The notes below the pieces were generated by a model, which saw nothing but the letters and a program-made list of their open reading frames with translations, did not search any database and had not been told where the DNA came from. This document shows, one piece after another, positions 31,423 to 40,780 of a stretch of DNA of 43,947 bases (the stretch's first letter is position 1; every line of letters starts with the position of its first letter). The position numbers and the translations under genes were made by a program. Origin of the DNA: an uncultured Alphaproteobacteria bacterium (GTDB lineage: Bacteria; Pseudomonadota; Alphaproteobacteria; Caulobacterales; Parvularculaceae); assembly GCA_937895955.1 (NCBI GenBank), contig CALAZI010000156.1, positions 1 through 43,947 on the forward strand, read 5' to 3'.

Positions 31423-31790
31423 TGATGACTGACGAGAATAAGTCGTTCGCCGCCGACCGAAGCGCGGCGGATGACGCGCTGCATAAGGCGTTCGCAGCGC
31501 TCAAGGCGGCGGATGCGCATGCCGATCCGCAATTCGGAATGCGCGCGCTTGCCGCGTATGATGATCATATGCGGTCGAAGCGAAGCCGGCTTTCGCTCGA
31601 AATCTTTGCGGAAGCGTTCGGATGGCGCGCGCTGTCCCGTCCGCTCGCGGCGGCGGGGCTTTTGCTCACTGTCGGTCTTGCGGGCGTCGTTACAGGCGTG
31701 ATGGCGCCGGAGAGCGAGAACGCCGTTTACGCCGAGCTTTCAGCCGCGTTTGACGAGGCGTATGATTTTTCTGAGGAGGCTGTTCCATGA
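31419..31790 (+). CDS. Single-pass membrane protein, candidate anti-sigma factor
   Basis: 123 aa. It has a cytoplasmic-type N-terminal half (AADDALHKAFAALKAADAHADPQFGMRALAAYDDHMRSKRS), one membrane helix at about 78-98 (PLAAAGLLLTVGLAGVVTGVM) and a short acidic periplasmic tail. This layout, and its coupling to both the sigma gene and a periplasmic sensor gene by 4-bp overlaps, fits a CnrY-like or RsmJ-like anti-sigma role. Sequence similarity to known anti-sigma domains is not obvious, so the call rests on context. Confidence 0.65.
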   Translation: MMMTDENKSFAADRSAADDALHKAFAALKAADAHADPQFGMRALAAYDDHMRSKRSRLSLEIFAEAFGWRALSRPLAAAGLLLTVGLAGVVTGVMAPESENAVYAELSAAFDEAYDFSEEAVP

Positions 31791-32269
31791 ACCGGGGCGT
31801 TATCGTTGCGTTGGCCCTTTCGCTGGCCGCGAATGTTTTTCTCGCCGGAATGTTTTCGGGGCGTATCATGGATTGGCCGGGTCGTGACGGTTCGCATCAT
31901 GCCCATGACTGGAAGGGCAAGCACAAGCGCTCGCTTGAAGACCTCACGCCTGCCGCGCGCGAAAGTTTAAGACGCGCTTTCGTTGAGCACAGGCAAGGTC
32001 ATGAAGCGGCGCAAAACGAGGCGCTTGCGCTTCATCGCCGCTTGGTCGAAACGCTCAGCGCTGAAACATATGATCGCGCGACGGCCGACGCCATCATTGA
32101 GCAATTCAAGGCGCTGGATTTGCGTTCGCGCTCGGATATGGCGCGCCTTATCGTCGAGGCCGCCGACGGATTGCCGCTTGAAGACCGTAAGGCGCTTGCG
32201 CGCCATCTTGAAGCGCGTGCGGAGCGCTCGATGAAACGCCATCGCGAGCCGCCGCCGCCCGGCGAGTGA
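31787..32269 (+). CDS. CnrX-like periplasmic heavy-metal sensor
   Basis: 160 aa. An N-terminal membrane anchor (about 5-26, VIVALALSLAANVFLAGMFSG) is followed by a His-rich segment (SHHAHDWKGKHKR) and a helical hairpin domain of the CnrX / CpxP / metal-resistance type: LTPAARESLRRAFVEHRQGHEAAQNEALALHRRLVETL, then TADAIIEQFKALDLRSRSDMARLIVEAADGL. Members sense metal or envelope stress and release an anti-sigma factor. It overlaps the preceding candidate anti-sigma gene. The His-rich neck could bind Ni, Co or Cu (inference). Confidence 0.85.
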   Translation: MNRGVIVALALSLAANVFLAGMFSGRIMDWPGRDGSHHAHDWKGKHKRSLEDLTPAARESLRRAFVEHRQGHEAAQNEALALHRRLVETLSAETYDRATADAIIEQFKALDLRSRSDMARLIVEAADGLPLEDRKALARHLEARAERSMKRHREPPPPGE

Positions 32270-32281
32270 TATCGCCGCGCC

Positions 32282-34480
32282 TTATTCGGCGGCTTCGATA
32301 TGCGTCGAGACCGTATGCACGGGCGCCGTCAGCACATGCGCTTCGGTCCGTACGAATTGCGGCAGGCGCACCCGCGCATCGCGTCGGCGCGGGAAGGTGG
32401 CGCAGGCGACGGTGCCGCGGCCTTCCTGGCTGGCGATCGCGAGGATGCCGCCCTGAATTTCCATCAGCGATTTCGTCAAGGCGAGGCCGAGACCCGATCC
32501 GCGGCGGGTCTTTGAAAAATGATCCTCGATCAGCTCGAACGGCGCGCCGAGCCGTGCGATGTTGTCCTTTGAAATGCCGCATCCGTTGTCGGCGACGATG
32601 ATGGTGACTGCGTCAAGGTCGGCCTCGACGGTGAGCGTCACCGCGCCGCCTTCCGGCGTGAACTTGATGGCGTTTGAGAGAAGATTGAGCGCGACTTGCT
32701 TGACGGCTCTCGGATCGGCGAACGCGGCAGGCGCATGCGCGATTGAGGAGGTCAGCTTGACGCCGGCGTCCATCGCGCGCTTGGAGACCAGCCGCGTGCA
32801 TTCTTCAAGCAGACGCTCAAGTTCAACGCGCTTCGGCTCAAGCTGCAATTTGCCGGCCTCGATGCGCGACATGTCGAGAATGTCGTCAATCAGCTCCAGG
32901 AGATGCTGACCGCTCGACAGGATGTCATCGATATATTCTCGATACTTCTCATCGCCGAGGGGGCCGAAAAGCTCAGCCTTCATTATCTCTGAAAAGCCGT
33001 TGATGGCGTTGAGCGGCGTTCTGAGCTCGTGGCTCATATTGGCGAGAAACTCGCTCTTCGACCGGCTTGCGTCCTCGGCGCGCCGCTTTTCAAGCTCGTA
33101 ATTCCGCATGGTTTCCGAAAGCTCGCGGCGCGAGGTTTCGAGGTCGCTTACGGTCGCTTCCAGCTCGCGCTCTTTTTTCTTTTGGGCGCGCGCGCGCCGC
33201 TTCATGTCGGTTGCGTTCGACGCGATGCAGACAAGGCCGCCTTCGCCGGTCCTGCGTCGCGCGATGTGAAGCCAGCGATCTTTCGGCAGTTCAACCTCGA
33301 CGCTTTGCTCGTCGATCAGGGCGTCGGGCGCGAAATATTTCTCGATGACGTCGCCGCCGGCCGGCGTCAGCGCGGCGAGTTCCGACGCTGTCATGCCAGG
33401 CTCGACGCCCTTCGATTCAAGCCGGAAGATCGTTGCAAATCGGCGGTTCCAGGCTGCGAGCTTTCCATGGCCGTCCCACAGGACAAACGCTTCCGGGATG
33501 CTCTCGATCGCGTCTTTCAAACGCGCTTCGGCGATGGCGGCCGTCGGCGCCTGCGATTTCGATCCGGTGAGGTCGAAAGCGACGCCGGCGCGCTGAAAGC
33601 GGGTCGCGGACGGCGAGGTGCGAAAGTAGACGCGGGTCCAGCCGCCGGCCGGCTGGCGAAGGCGCGCCGTCGTTTCGGTGACGCCGCTCGTGTCGCCGGT
33701 GATGACGGCGAGCGTGTTGCGGAGATCTTCCGCATGAACGATCGCCGAGATCTCGCGCATGCTGAAAGTCCGGTCGCGCCCGCCAAGGCCGACCGATTCC
33801 AGAAAGCTCCGCGTCATCGTCACGGATCGTTCTTTCGGATCATAGGTCCACACGCCTGAACGGCCGGCGATGAGCGCCGCATTCTGGGTCTTGAGCGCGT
33901 CAACGGCTTCGGATGCGATGGCGGCGGCCCGACTTTGACGGATGAACGCCGCCATCAAGGAGGCGATGGCGACGGAGACCGCCGCCAGGACGAACAGGTA
34001 GAACAAGGAAACGGGCGTCCGGCCGAAAAGATCGTCCTTCGGCGCGGCGACAATAATCGCCTCGCCATTATCAAGCGGTCGCCAGGCGATGACCGCCTTG
34101 CCTGTCCGCAAGGCGAGGGTCGCTAGCCCCCGCGTGGTCAGATCGAGCGTGCGCGCGTCCGCCGGTTCGAGGTCGACGGATTTAACCGCGCCGGCCGATG
34201 CGAGAATGTCGCCGGAGGCGGAAAGGTAAAAGACGGCGCCTTCTCCGCCCGGCGCGCAGGCGGTCAGGGATTTCCGAACGGGATCGCCGGTCATCAGGGC
34301 GATATTGGATGCGCCGGCGCAGTCATTCACCGCGCGTTCAACCCGCAGCGCCGTCTCGGTGCGGCGCGCGTCGGCTTCTTCCTGGATTTTTCCGAAAAAC
34401 AGCACGGCGATCGCGCTGACGAGCAACCCCGTCAGGAGCATCAGGCGACGCGGCGACAGCGCTTCCGCCTTGGCGGTCAT
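32282..34480 (-). CDS. PleC-like PAS sensor histidine kinase
   Basis: 732 aa from ATG 34480, supported by GGGAG about 9 bp upstream (the frame is open to 34513). TM1 is about 14-32 and TM2 about 170-195 (SLFYLFVLAAVSVAIASLMAAF), enclosing a periplasmic domain. Two PAS domains follow (about 200-320, and 330-440 with IESIPEAFVLWDGHGKLAAWNRRF), then a coiled coil. HisKA reads FLANMSHELRTPLNAI, and the ATPase has NLLSNAIKFTPEGG, ADNGCGI and GSGLGLALTKSLMEIQGG. The segment around EIMKAELFGPLGDEKYREY is typical of PleC/DivJ-type cell-cycle kinases. It lies downstream of pepN. Confidence 0.92.
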   Translation of the reverse strand: MTAKAEALSPRRLMLLTGLLVSAIAVLFFGKIQEEADARRTETALRVERAVNDCAGASNIALMTGDPVRKSLTACAPGGEGAVFYLSASGDILASAGAVKSVDLEPADARTLDLTTRGLATLALRTGKAVIAWRPLDNGEAIIVAAPKDDLFGRTPVSLFYLFVLAAVSVAIASLMAAFIRQSRAAAIASEAVDALKTQNAALIAGRSGVWTYDPKERSVTMTRSFLESVGLGGRDRTFSMREISAIVHAEDLRNTLAVITGDTSGVTETTARLRQPAGGWTRVYFRTSPSATRFQRAGVAFDLTGSKSQAPTAAIAEARLKDAIESIPEAFVLWDGHGKLAAWNRRFATIFRLESKGVEPGMTASELAALTPAGGDVIEKYFAPDALIDEQSVEVELPKDRWLHIARRRTGEGGLVCIASNATDMKRRARAQKKKERELEATVSDLETSRRELSETMRNYELEKRRAEDASRSKSEFLANMSHELRTPLNAINGFSEIMKAELFGPLGDEKYREYIDDILSSGQHLLELIDDILDMSRIEAGKLQLEPKRVELERLLEECTRLVSKRAMDAGVKLTSSIAHAPAAFADPRAVKQVALNLLSNAIKFTPEGGAVTLTVEADLDAVTIIVADNGCGISKDNIARLGAPFELIEDHFSKTRRGSGLGLALTKSLMEIQGGILAIASQEGRGTVACATFPRRRDARVRLPQFVRTEAHVLTAPVHTVSTHIEAAE

Positions 34481-34556
34481 GGCGCCTGCTCCCTTTTCTT
34501 CCGCCCCCATCAAACGCCCTTACCGCCCAATGCGTTAGTCGATCAATTAAATCCGG

Positions 34557-34578
34557 AAAAGGCGCCGCGTCAGCGCCC
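34557..34578 (-). terminator. Possible terminator downstream of pepN
   Basis: On the minus strand a GGCGC/GCGCC stem (34573-34577 with 34561-34565) is followed by TTTT (34560-34557). It lies between pepN and the kinase gene. The stem is short. Confidence 0.35.
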
Positions 34579-34631
34579 GATGTTTACGATTTGGAAACTA
34601 TTCCTATTCGCCGGCCGCTGTCATCAGCGAA

Positions 34632-37253
34632 TCAGGCCGGATTATCGTCGGCGAGCAGCCTTGAGGCCATTTCGAAAAGATTGGCGGAAAGGTCTGATCT
34701 CTCGGCGATTTTCCTCAGAGCCGCCTCAGCGCCGCGTCGCCGCGCCGGCTCCAGCTTGCGCCAGCTTTCAAGCGCCGTCGTCAATCGCGCCGCAAGCTGG
34801 GGATTGAGCTTGTCGATCGCAAGCATCTGCTCGGCCAGGAAGTCATAGCCGTACCCGTCCGCCCTGTGGAAACCCGAAAGGTTTTGATTGGCGAAGACGC
34901 CGATCAGCGCCCGCACCTTGTTCGGGGTTTTTATGTCAAAGGCTTCATGGGCGAGCAGCGCGCGGACTTCATCGAGCGCCCGATCGGCCGGGGCCATGGC
35001 GCGCCAGGCGAGCCATTTGTTGGCGACAAGCGTGTCGCTGCGCCATTTCATGTAGAAGCGTTGCAAAAGGCGCTCGCGCGACGGCGCTTCGGACATGGCG
35101 ATCGCCGCGGTCGCGGCAGCTTCATCCGTCATGTTCTGCGCGGTCTCGGCCTGCTCTTCGGCAAGCGCATACTCGCCGCCGGCGACGAGAAGCGACAGCG
35201 CGGCGTTTCTCAGAGAGCGTTTGCCCGCCTGCTCGGGCCCCGGATCATAGGCCTCGTTCGTCGACAATTCCCGATAGATCGCGTGAAGCTGATCCTTCAG
35301 CGACTGGGCGACCGTCTCACGAACGCGCTTTCGTCCGGCCTCGATCCGGGAGGGATCTATGACCGATGCGCGCTGAGCCAGCTCGGCGGCGGTCGGCGCT
35401 TTCAGCAATTCCGCCGCAAAGGCCGGATCATGCCGGGCGCTCCCAAGGCTTGCCGCTAGGGCATCTGCGAAACGCCTCAGCGCCGCATCCTTGTCGGCCA
35501 TCTCGTGATCCGCTGCGAAGGCGAGGCAGATATCTCGCCAAAGCGCTTCGGTCGCCGACCAGCGCGCAAAGAGGTCGGGCTCGGATTTCGCCAGCAACAG
35601 ACGGTCATCAAGACTTAAGGATTGGGCGATGGTTGCGGGCGCCGAAAAGCCGCGCAAGACCGACGCGATCGGTCGTTCGCGGAAAGGCCCGAACCGTTTC
35701 GCGCTTTCAGCGCTTGCAAGACGGATGACGCCGTCTTCAAGAACGGCGCCGGTCCGCGATCCGATAAGCGCAAAAGCGACAGGAATGTCGCGCGGCGGTT
35801 TCTCGATCTGGCCTGGCGTCGGCTTTGTCGACTGGGCGAGCGTCAGTTGATAGGCCCCGGCGCTTTCGAACTTGTCGATGATCGTGACCGTCGGCGTGCC
35901 GGCGTCGGAATACCAGCGGCGGAACTGCGACAGATCCTCGCCGCCTCCATCCTCCATCGCCTTGATGAAATCCTCGACCGTTGCGGCTGACCCGTCATGG
36001 CGCGAAAAATAGAGATCCGAGCCCTTGCGAAACTTTTCCGGTCCGAGAATCGTCTTGATCATCCGGCACAGCTCGGCGCCTTTTTCATAGACGGTCGCCG
36101 TGTAGAAATTGTCGATCGTGATGTAACTTTCAGGCCGGACCGGGTGGGCGAGGGGGCCGGCGTCTTCCGGAAACTGCTGGGCCCATAGGCGTCGCACGTC
36201 CTTGATGCGCTGGACGGGTCGCGATCGCATGTCGGCGGAAAATTCCTGATCGCGAAAGACAGTGAAGCCTTCCTTCAGGCAAAGCTGGAACCAGTCGCGA
36301 CAGGTCACGCGATTGCCGGACCAATTGTGAAAATATTCATGCGCTACGATCGATTCTATCGCTTCGTAGTCAGCATCGGTCGCTGTCTCGGGCGACGCGA
36401 GCACATAGGCGGAATTGAAGATATTGAGACCCTTGTTCTCCATCGCGCCGAAATTGAAATGATCGACAGCGACGATCATGAAAATGTCGAGATCATATTC
36501 GCGCCCGAAAACATCCTCATCCCATTTCATCGCGCGCTTCAGGGAGTCGAGCGTATATGCGCATTTGTCGATATTTTTCGCCTGAACATAGACCTTGAGC
36601 GCAACCTTGTTTCCTGAGCGGGTGACGAACATGTCCTCCGCCGCGACGAGATCGCCGCCGACAAGCGCGAAGAGGTAGGAGGGTTTGGGGTGCGGATCCG
36701 CCCATTGCGCGAAATGCCGCCCGCCCGGCAAATCGCCCCCGGCCCGCAAGTTGCCGTTCGACAGAAGAACCGGATAGGCGGCCTTGTCCGCTTCGATCCT
36801 GACCGTATAGCGCGACAGGCAGTCGGGGCGATCGACGAAATAGGTGATGCGGCGGAAGCCTTCCGCTTCGCATTGGGTGCAAAACATGCCGTTTGAAAGA
36901 TATAGCCCCGAAAGCGCCGTGTTCGCCTCCGGTGCGCAGGCGTTCTCAATATCAAGCGTGAAACTTTGGGGCGGGTTGAAGATCGTCAGCGATTTTTCCG
37001 AGCGCGCGTAGGCGGACGGATCGAGCGCATCCCCGTCGAGCGCGATAGTGATCAGCTCCAATTGCTCGCCGTCGAGGATGAAGGGCGCGTCTGGCGCCGT
37101 ATCCTTTTGGCGGCGCACGGCAAGGCGCGACTTGACGATCGTGCGCTTCGGACTGAGCGAGAAGGAAAGATCGACTGCGTCAACCAGATAAGGCGGCGGC
37201 TCGTAGTCTTTCCGAAAAACCGGCTTCGGCGATGCGTCGGACTTCGTCGACAT
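34632..37253 (-). CDS. pepN: Aminopeptidase N (M1 metallopeptidase)
   Basis: 873 aa from ATG 37253. It has the exopeptidase motif GAMEN (269-273) and the zinc site HEYFH (305-309) with the third ligand E328 (HEXXH-X18-E), in VAHEYFHNWSGNRVTCRDW. DUF3458-type middle and C-terminal helical domains follow, giving normal length for the gram-negative PepN group. It acts on N-terminal residues of cytosolic peptides. The frame remains open upstream to 38522 on the minus strand, but that part is antisense to the well-supported carbamoyltransferase gene and is rejected. It is divergent from the arginine operon with a 198-bp gap. Confidence 0.96.
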   Translation of the reverse strand: MSTKSDASPKPVFRKDYEPPPYLVDAVDLSFSLSPKRTIVKSRLAVRRQKDTAPDAPFILDGEQLELITIALDGDALDPSAYARSEKSLTIFNPPQSFTLDIENACAPEANTALSGLYLSNGMFCTQCEAEGFRRITYFVDRPDCLSRYTVRIEADKAAYPVLLSNGNLRAGGDLPGGRHFAQWADPHPKPSYLFALVGGDLVAAEDMFVTRSGNKVALKVYVQAKNIDKCAYTLDSLKRAMKWDEDVFGREYDLDIFMIVAVDHFNFGAMENKGLNIFNSAYVLASPETATDADYEAIESIVAHEYFHNWSGNRVTCRDWFQLCLKEGFTVFRDQEFSADMRSRPVQRIKDVRRLWAQQFPEDAGPLAHPVRPESYITIDNFYTATVYEKGAELCRMIKTILGPEKFRKGSDLYFSRHDGSAATVEDFIKAMEDGGGEDLSQFRRWYSDAGTPTVTIIDKFESAGAYQLTLAQSTKPTPGQIEKPPRDIPVAFALIGSRTGAVLEDGVIRLASAESAKRFGPFRERPIASVLRGFSAPATIAQSLSLDDRLLLAKSEPDLFARWSATEALWRDICLAFAADHEMADKDAALRRFADALAASLGSARHDPAFAAELLKAPTAAELAQRASVIDPSRIEAGRKRVRETVAQSLKDQLHAIYRELSTNEAYDPGPEQAGKRSLRNAALSLLVAGGEYALAEEQAETAQNMTDEAAATAAIAMSEAPSRERLLQRFYMKWRSDTLVANKWLAWRAMAPADRALDEVRALLAHEAFDIKTPNKVRALIGVFANQNLSGFHRADGYGYDFLAEQMLAIDKLNPQLAARLTTALESWRKLEPARRRGAEAALRKIAERSDLSANLFEMASRLLADDNPA

Positions 37254-37451
37254 TCCTGATCCTTGTGGAGCGTTGAGGCGCTTTCGCGCCGACGAGACGG
37301 TTGCGACCGGGCGTCGCCGGCCTGAATTCAGCGCGAATAGAAACGATGCGGCTGCGCGTCGCAATAGCGGGCAATCGCGCTTCTGTCCCCGCGGGCTTCT
37401 TGGAATGGCCCGGAACCGCTGGTAAAGACCGCGCAACGGAGCCGGAGCCTC

Positions 37452-38462
37452 ATGAAACACTTTCTCAACACAGCCGATTATTCTCGCGGTGAAATCGCGG
37501 CGATGCTGGATGACGCCCGCGCATTGCGCCGCGCGCCCTTCGGCGACGCGCTCGCCGGCAAGACGGTTGCGCTTTTGTTCCTGAACAATTCCCTCAGGAC
37601 GCGCACCTCCTTCGATGTCGGGGTGAGGCAGCTCGGCGGGCATGCCGTCGTCCTTTCCCCCTCGGGCGGCATGTGGCCGCTTGAGTTTGAGGAGGGCGCC
37701 GTGATGGACGGCGAGGCGGAGGAGCATGTGAAGGAAGCCGCGAAGGTCCTGTCGCGCTATTGCGACATGATAGGCGTGCGCGCCTTTCCGAAATTCGTCG
37801 ACTGGAGCGAGGACCGCAAGGACAAGATCCTCAACGCCTTCGCGCGGCACGCCGACGTTCCGGTGATCAATATGGAGACGATCACCCACCCCTGTCAGGA
37901 GCTTGCTCATATGATGGCGGTTGAAGACCAGTTCGCCGCCGAGAACCGCCCCGGCACGGACGGCAAGAAATACGTCCTTACCTGGACTTACCACCCGAAG
38001 CCCCTGAACACCGCCGTCGCCAATTCCTCGCTGATGATCGCCGCGAAATTCGGCTTTGACGTCACGCTTTTGTGTCCGACGCCCGATTACGTTCTCGACG
38101 AGCGTTACATGACGCAGGCGGAAAAGGACTGTCGCGCCAACGGCCGAACCTTGACCGTTACGCACGATATCGAGAGGGCTTATAACGGGGCTGATGTCGT
38201 CTATTGCAAAAGCTGGGGCGCGCTTCCCTATTTCGGAAACTGGGCGCCGGAAAAACCGATCCGCGACGCGCACAAGCATTTTATCGTCGATGAGATAAAA
38301 ATGGCGCTGACGAATGACGCGCTCGTCTCGCACTGCCTGCCGATGCGCCGAAACGTCAAGATGACCGACGCCGTTTTCGATTCGCCCGGCTGCATCGCCT
38401 ATGATGAGGCGGAAAACCGCCTGCATGTGCAAAAGGCGATCATGAAGGCGCTCGTTGGCTAG
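37452..38462 (+). CDS. argF: N-acetylornithine carbamoyltransferase (AOTCase)
   Basis: 336 aa. It converts N-acetyl-L-ornithine plus carbamoyl phosphate to N-acetylcitrulline, an alternative arginine route first seen in Xanthomonas. The carbamoyl-phosphate site SLRTRTS is at 47-53. ETITHPCQEL and YVLTWTYHPKPLNTAVANSS are diagnostic of AOTCase rather than ordinary ornithine carbamoyltransferase. The C-terminus has SWGALPYFGNWAPEKPIRD and HCLPMRRNVKMTDAVFDSP. It is followed by the fused NAG synthase/kinase and argC in one operon, which fits the acetylated pathway and predicts an acetylcitrulline deacetylase elsewhere. Confidence 0.93.
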   Translation: MKHFLNTADYSRGEIAAMLDDARALRRAPFGDALAGKTVALLFLNNSLRTRTSFDVGVRQLGGHAVVLSPSGGMWPLEFEEGAVMDGEAEEHVKEAAKVLSRYCDMIGVRAFPKFVDWSEDRKDKILNAFARHADVPVINMETITHPCQELAHMMAVEDQFAAENRPGTDGKKYVLTWTYHPKPLNTAVANSSLMIAAKFGFDVTLLCPTPDYVLDERYMTQAEKDCRANGRTLTVTHDIERAYNGADVVYCKSWGALPYFGNWAPEKPIRDAHKHFIVDEIKMALTNDALVSHCLPMRRNVKMTDAVFDSPGCIAYDEAENRLHVQKAIMKALVG

Positions 38463-38466
38463 AGAG

Positions 38467-39792
38467 ATGACCGCTCCCACGCTCAATACGCGCCAGACGA
38501 TCGTCCAGCTCCTGTCCAACATGCAAGACGGGAAGGAGATCCGTTCCTATCTTCAGCGCTTTTCGTCGATCGAACAAACGCGCTTCGCCGTCATCAAGAT
38601 CGGCGGCGCCATCCTTCAGGATCAACTGAAGGAAACCGCCGATGCGCTCGCCTTCCTTCACACCGTCGGCCTGACGCCGATCGTCATACACGGCGGCGGG
38701 CCGCAGCTTGACGCCGTTCTAAAGGAACGCGGCGTTGAAACGCCGAAGGTCGACGGGCTGCGCGTCACTGATGCGGCGACGATGGATGCTGCGCGCGACG
38801 TTTTCATCGGCGAGAACATCAAGCTCGTCGAGGCGGTGCGCGCCGAAGGCGTTGAAGCCGAAGGCGTCATCGTCGGCGTTATTGAAGCTGACTATCTCGA
38901 CAAGGAAAAATACGGCTTTGTCGGCGAACCGACCAATGTCCGCCTCGGCATTTTGTCCTCAATCGTCAGGTCGGGCGCCATTCCGATCATCACCTGCCTC
39001 GGCATCGCGCCCGGCGGGCAGCTGCTGAACATTAACGGCGACTCCGCGACGCGCGCCGTCGTTGAAGCGCTGCAACCGTTAAAAGTCATATTCCTCACCG
39101 GAACCGGCGGCCTGCTCGACAAGCACAAGCGACCGATGCATTCCATCAACCTTGCTTCCGACTATGAAAAGCTGATGAAAGCCGACTGGCTTCAGGGCGG
39201 CATGCGATTGAAGCTTCAGGAGATCAAGCGCCTTCTCGACGCGCTTCCGCTTTCATCATCAGTGTCGATCACAACGCCGCAGGGGCTTGTGCGAGAGCTT
39301 TTCACGCATGGCGGTTCCGGAACGCTCGTCCGGCAAGGCGAACCGATCAAGACGTTCACGTCGAAAACGCGCCTCGATCGCGCGAAAACGGAAGCGCTTG
39401 TCGAAGCGGCTTTCTCGCGCAAACTCAAACCGGAATGGTGGGACAGCCTCGATATCCATCAAGTGTTCATGTCGGAGCGTTACCGCGCCGGCGCGATCCT
39501 GACGAAGGTTGACGACTTCATATATCTCGACAAATTCGCCGTGACGGAAGAGGCGCGGGGCGAGGGTCTTTCGCGCACGATCTGGCGTCAAATGTCGAAG
39601 CAAAACCCCGTGTTCTGGTGGCGGTCGCGCACAGCCAATAATTTCAACGCCTTCTACAATGAAATGGCGACCGGCTCGGTGAAAAAAGGATATTGGACCG
39701 TTTTTTGGGTCGGCGATGTCGATCTGGCGAAGGCCGCCGGCGCAATTGAACGCATCGCCTCCTTGCCGGCGTCTTTTGAGGAATCGAAATGA
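38467..39792 (+). CDS. argB: Bifunctional N-acetylglutamate synthase/kinase (NAGS/K)
   Basis: 441 aa from ATG 38467 (a TTG at 38455 overlapping argF is possible). The N-terminal amino-acid kinase domain (about 1-285) has FAVIKIGGAIL, IVIHGGGPQLD, LLNINGDSATRAVVEAL and VIFLTGTGGLL. The C-terminal GNAT domain of DUF619 type (about 290-441) has FMSERYRAGAILT, FAVTEEARGEGLSRTIWRQM and RTANNFNAFYNEMATG. Such fused proteins are known from Xanthomonas and Maricaulis and catalyse the first two steps of arginine synthesis, with arginine feedback. The stop overlaps the argC start. Confidence 0.95.
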   Translation: MTAPTLNTRQTIVQLLSNMQDGKEIRSYLQRFSSIEQTRFAVIKIGGAILQDQLKETADALAFLHTVGLTPIVIHGGGPQLDAVLKERGVETPKVDGLRVTDAATMDAARDVFIGENIKLVEAVRAEGVEAEGVIVGVIEADYLDKEKYGFVGEPTNVRLGILSSIVRSGAIPIITCLGIAPGGQLLNINGDSATRAVVEALQPLKVIFLTGTGGLLDKHKRPMHSINLASDYEKLMKADWLQGGMRLKLQEIKRLLDALPLSSSVSITTPQGLVRELFTHGGSGTLVRQGEPIKTFTSKTRLDRAKTEALVEAAFSRKLKPEWWDSLDIHQVFMSERYRAGAILTKVDDFIYLDKFAVTEEARGEGLSRTIWRQMSKQNPVFWWRSRTANNFNAFYNEMATGSVKKGYWTVFWVGDVDLAKAAGAIERIASLPASFEESK

Positions 39793-40739
39793 GCGAGCCG
39801 TTTCTGATCGGCCTTGTCGGCGCGCGCGGGCATACGGGCCGCGAGCTGATACGCCTGATCTCAGGCCACCCGGAACTGATGCTCGCCTACGCCGTCAGCC
39901 GCGAATTCGCCGGCCGCAAGGTTTCTGAAATCGCGCCTGAGGACAAAGATGAATGCATATTCGAGGCGCTTGAGCCTGAAGAAGCCTCGCGCCGGCGCGC
40001 GGACGCCGTCATTCTCGCCCTGCCGGACGGGGCGGGCGCCGCCTATGTCGAGGCGTTTGAAAGGCGTGCGCCGGACAAGATCATCATCGATCTTTCAGCG
40101 GACCGGCGTTTTGATGATGCGTGGGCTTACGGATTGCCCGAGCTCTATCGCGACAAGATTCGCGGCAAAAGCCGGATCGCCAATCCCGGCTGTTATGCGA
40201 CCGCGCTGCAAATCTCCCTTGCGCCCTTGTTGCCGCTGCTTGGCGGGGTTCCCGCGATATTCGGCGTATCGGGGTTTTCTGGAGCGGGCACAACGCCTTC
40301 GCCGCGCAATAATGCGGACCGCCTTCGCGACAATCTGATGCCTTACAAACTTGTCGGCCACAATCACGAAAAGGAGGCTTCGCGCCACCTCGGAGCGCCG
40401 GTGCGTTTTTTCCCGCATGTTCACCCCGCATTCCGGGGGCTGCTCGTGACGACGCATGCCCCGCTCGCGGCGCCGCTCGATCGGGCGGGACTGCGGCGAC
40501 TCTATCATGAGTATTATGATTCCGAGCGGTTGATTGAATTGCAGGAAGAGCCGCCGGAGCTTCGCGACGGCGCGGGCAGGCTCGGCGTTTTGGTCGGCGG
40601 CCTTGATGTCGCCGTCGATGGCGGCAGCGCGGTTATCGTTGCGGCGGAAGACAATCTTTTAAAGGGCGCGGCGGTCCAGGCGATCCAGAATCTCAACATC
40701 GCGCTCGGCCTCGATGAATATGCCGGTCTGTTTGATTAG
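39789..40739 (+). CDS. argC: N-acetyl-gamma-glutamyl-phosphate reductase
   Basis: 316 aa. NADPH-dependent reduction of acetylglutamyl phosphate, the third arginine step. The N-terminal Rossmann motif is GLVGARGHTGRELIRL (9-24). The catalytic cysteine is C135 in NPGCYATAL. GFSGAGTTPS, GHNHEKEASRHLG, HVHPAFRGLLVTT and a C-terminal AAEDNLLKGAAVQAIQNLNI are characteristic. The start overlaps the NAGS/K stop (ATGA), so the two are coupled. Length is normal for the short ArgC type. Confidence 0.96.
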   Translation: MSEPFLIGLVGARGHTGRELIRLISGHPELMLAYAVSREFAGRKVSEIAPEDKDECIFEALEPEEASRRRADAVILALPDGAGAAYVEAFERRAPDKIIIDLSADRRFDDAWAYGLPELYRDKIRGKSRIANPGCYATALQISLAPLLPLLGGVPAIFGVSGFSGAGTTPSPRNNADRLRDNLMPYKLVGHNHEKEASRHLGAPVRFFPHVHPAFRGLLVTTHAPLAAPLDRAGLRRLYHEYYDSERLIELQEEPPELRDGAGRLGVLVGGLDVAVDGGSAVIVAAEDNLLKGAAVQAIQNLNIALGLDEYAGLFD

Positions 40740-40780
40740 CGCATCTTGCAGCGTCTGCGCCGCTCGATCATAAACGAAAG

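Noticed and set aside
37254..38522. Extension of aminopeptidase N to 1296 aa on the minus strand
   Set aside because: This stretch is antisense to the well-supported AOTCase gene; PepN has its normal N-terminus and length from 37253.
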